NCBI GenBank assembly: GCA_029776125.1
Contig: JARVJS010000086.1
Coordinates: 1 to 22,651 of the forward strand
Reading direction: 5' to 3'
Source of the DNA: Nitrososphaeria archaeon
Lineage (GTDB): Archaea > Thermoproteota > Nitrososphaeria > JACIWG01
Length of the DNA: 22,651 bases
Part shown: piece after piece, positions 22,321 to 22,651 of the stretch
Layout: each line of letters starts with the position of its first letter
Numbering within the stretch: position 1 is the first letter of the stretch
Notes under the pieces: generated by a model
What the model saw: only the letters and a program-made list of their open reading frames with translations
Told to the model about the DNA's origin: nothing
Databases searched by the model: none
Position numbers and translations under genes: made by a program

Positions 22321-22651
22321 TATAATTTTTATAAAAAATTGGTTGGAGCAACCAATGTATTTACTTTTAAAGACTTTATAATCTTGCCCCGTAAGTCGGA
22401 GGTCGAGCCTTCTGAAATAGATTTGAGGTCTCATTTTACAAAAAATATTAGTGTTTCTCTGCCTTTTGTTTCAAGTCCGATGGACACTGTTACTGGAAGT
22501 GACATGGCTATTGCAATCGCTCGTCTTGGAGGTATTGGTGTCATACACCGTAATATGACTGTTGAAGAACAGGTTGAGGAGGTTAAAAGGGTTAAGAGGG
22601 CTGAATCTTTTATAATCAAAGATGTTTACACAATAGGGCCTGACTCTTCTG
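22309..22651 (+). CDS. guaB: IMP dehydrogenase, N-terminal part (cut by window edge)
   Basis: IMP dehydrogenase makes XMP from IMP with NAD+, the first committed step to GTP. The 114 codons present match the N-terminus: FTFKDFIILPRKSEVEPSEI, then LPFVSSPMDTVTGSDMAIAI, ARLGGIGVIHRNMTVEEQVE and KRVKRAESFIIKDVYTIGPD, which leads into the CBS-domain insert. The active-site cysteine loop lies beyond the window. I chose the GTG at 22309: it gives MSLPYNFYKKLVGATN, which fits the N-terminal helix of archaeal homologues, and a TATA box lies 26 nt upstream. A TTG at 22339 is the alternative and has no ribosome binding site. Confidence 0.9.
   Translation, partial: MSLPYNFYKKLVGATNVFTFKDFIILPRKSEVEPSEIDLRSHFTKNISVSLPFVSSPMDTVTGSDMAIAIARLGGIGVIHRNMTVEEQVEEVKRVKRAESFIIKDVYTIGPDSS
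22339..22355 (+). repeat. 7-bp-arm inverted repeat in the first codons of guaB
   Basis: TTGGTTG (22339-22345) and CAACCAA (22349-22355) are perfect inverted arms around GAG. In RNA this is a 7-bp stem on a 3-nt loop, 28 nt after the GTG start. It encodes LVGATN, so coding constraint does not demand the symmetry. Confidence 0.5.

Overview
This window is archaeal. It carries an RNA polymerase and translation-factor block in the usual archaeal order (rpoH-rpoB-rpoA-rpl30e-nusA, rps12-rps7, EF-1 alpha-rps10), archaeal TATA boxes about 25 nt before many start codons, and GGTGA-type ribosome binding sites inside operons. The DNA is AT-rich. The large subunit gene rpoA is one uninterrupted frame covering both A' and A'', which most archaea encode as two genes, and rpoB is also unsplit. 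An unsplit rpoA is known from Thaumarchaeota and Aigarchaeota-type lineages, so I infer that neighbourhood of the tree. A probable tungsten aldehyde oxidoreductase and an ADP-forming acetyl-CoA synthetase suggest an anaerobic, perhaps thermophilic, peptide- or aldehyde-using metabolism. Both points are inferences.

Layout. 1-237: possible tail of an upstream gene, then the rpoH-operon promoter and a leader with inverted repeats. 238-8398: tightly packed rpoH, rpoB, rpoA, rpl30e, nusA. 8399-11214: rps12-rps7 from its own promoter, then EF-1 alpha-rps10 from another. 11274-11555: acylphosphatase. 11613-14017: a four-cluster ferredoxin and an AOR-family enzyme. 14032-15076 (minus): a small membrane protein downstream of an aldo/keto reductase. 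15172-17055: AMP-forming acetyl-CoA synthetase. 17142-19808: ADP-forming acyl-CoA synthetase beta subunit (plus) converging on a Pat-like GNAT acetyltransferase and the alpha subunit (minus). 19880-20944 (minus): a putative TIM-barrel glycosyl hydrolase-like protein, divergent from a polytopic membrane protein (21016-21660). 21707-22258: an unrecognised coiled-coil protein. 22309 to the end: the start of IMP dehydrogenase, cut by the window edge.

How the genes fit together. The first 11 kb is core transcription and translation. The 11.6-19.8 kb part reads as a small-acid and aldehyde module. The AOR-ferredoxin pair would oxidise aldehydes to acids, the AMP-forming synthetase would activate acetate-like acids, and the ADP-forming synthetase would interconvert acyl-CoA and acid with ATP. 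The GNAT looks like the C-terminal domain of the bacterial Pat/YfiQ fusion, whose known target is acetyl-CoA synthetase. All the parts of such a circuit, as separate genes, lie within 5 kb here. I regard that, the Asp-for-Cys change in the AOR cluster motif, and the two inverted repeats at the guaB start as the most interesting signals. I saw no tRNA, rRNA, CRISPR array, insertion sequence or prophage.
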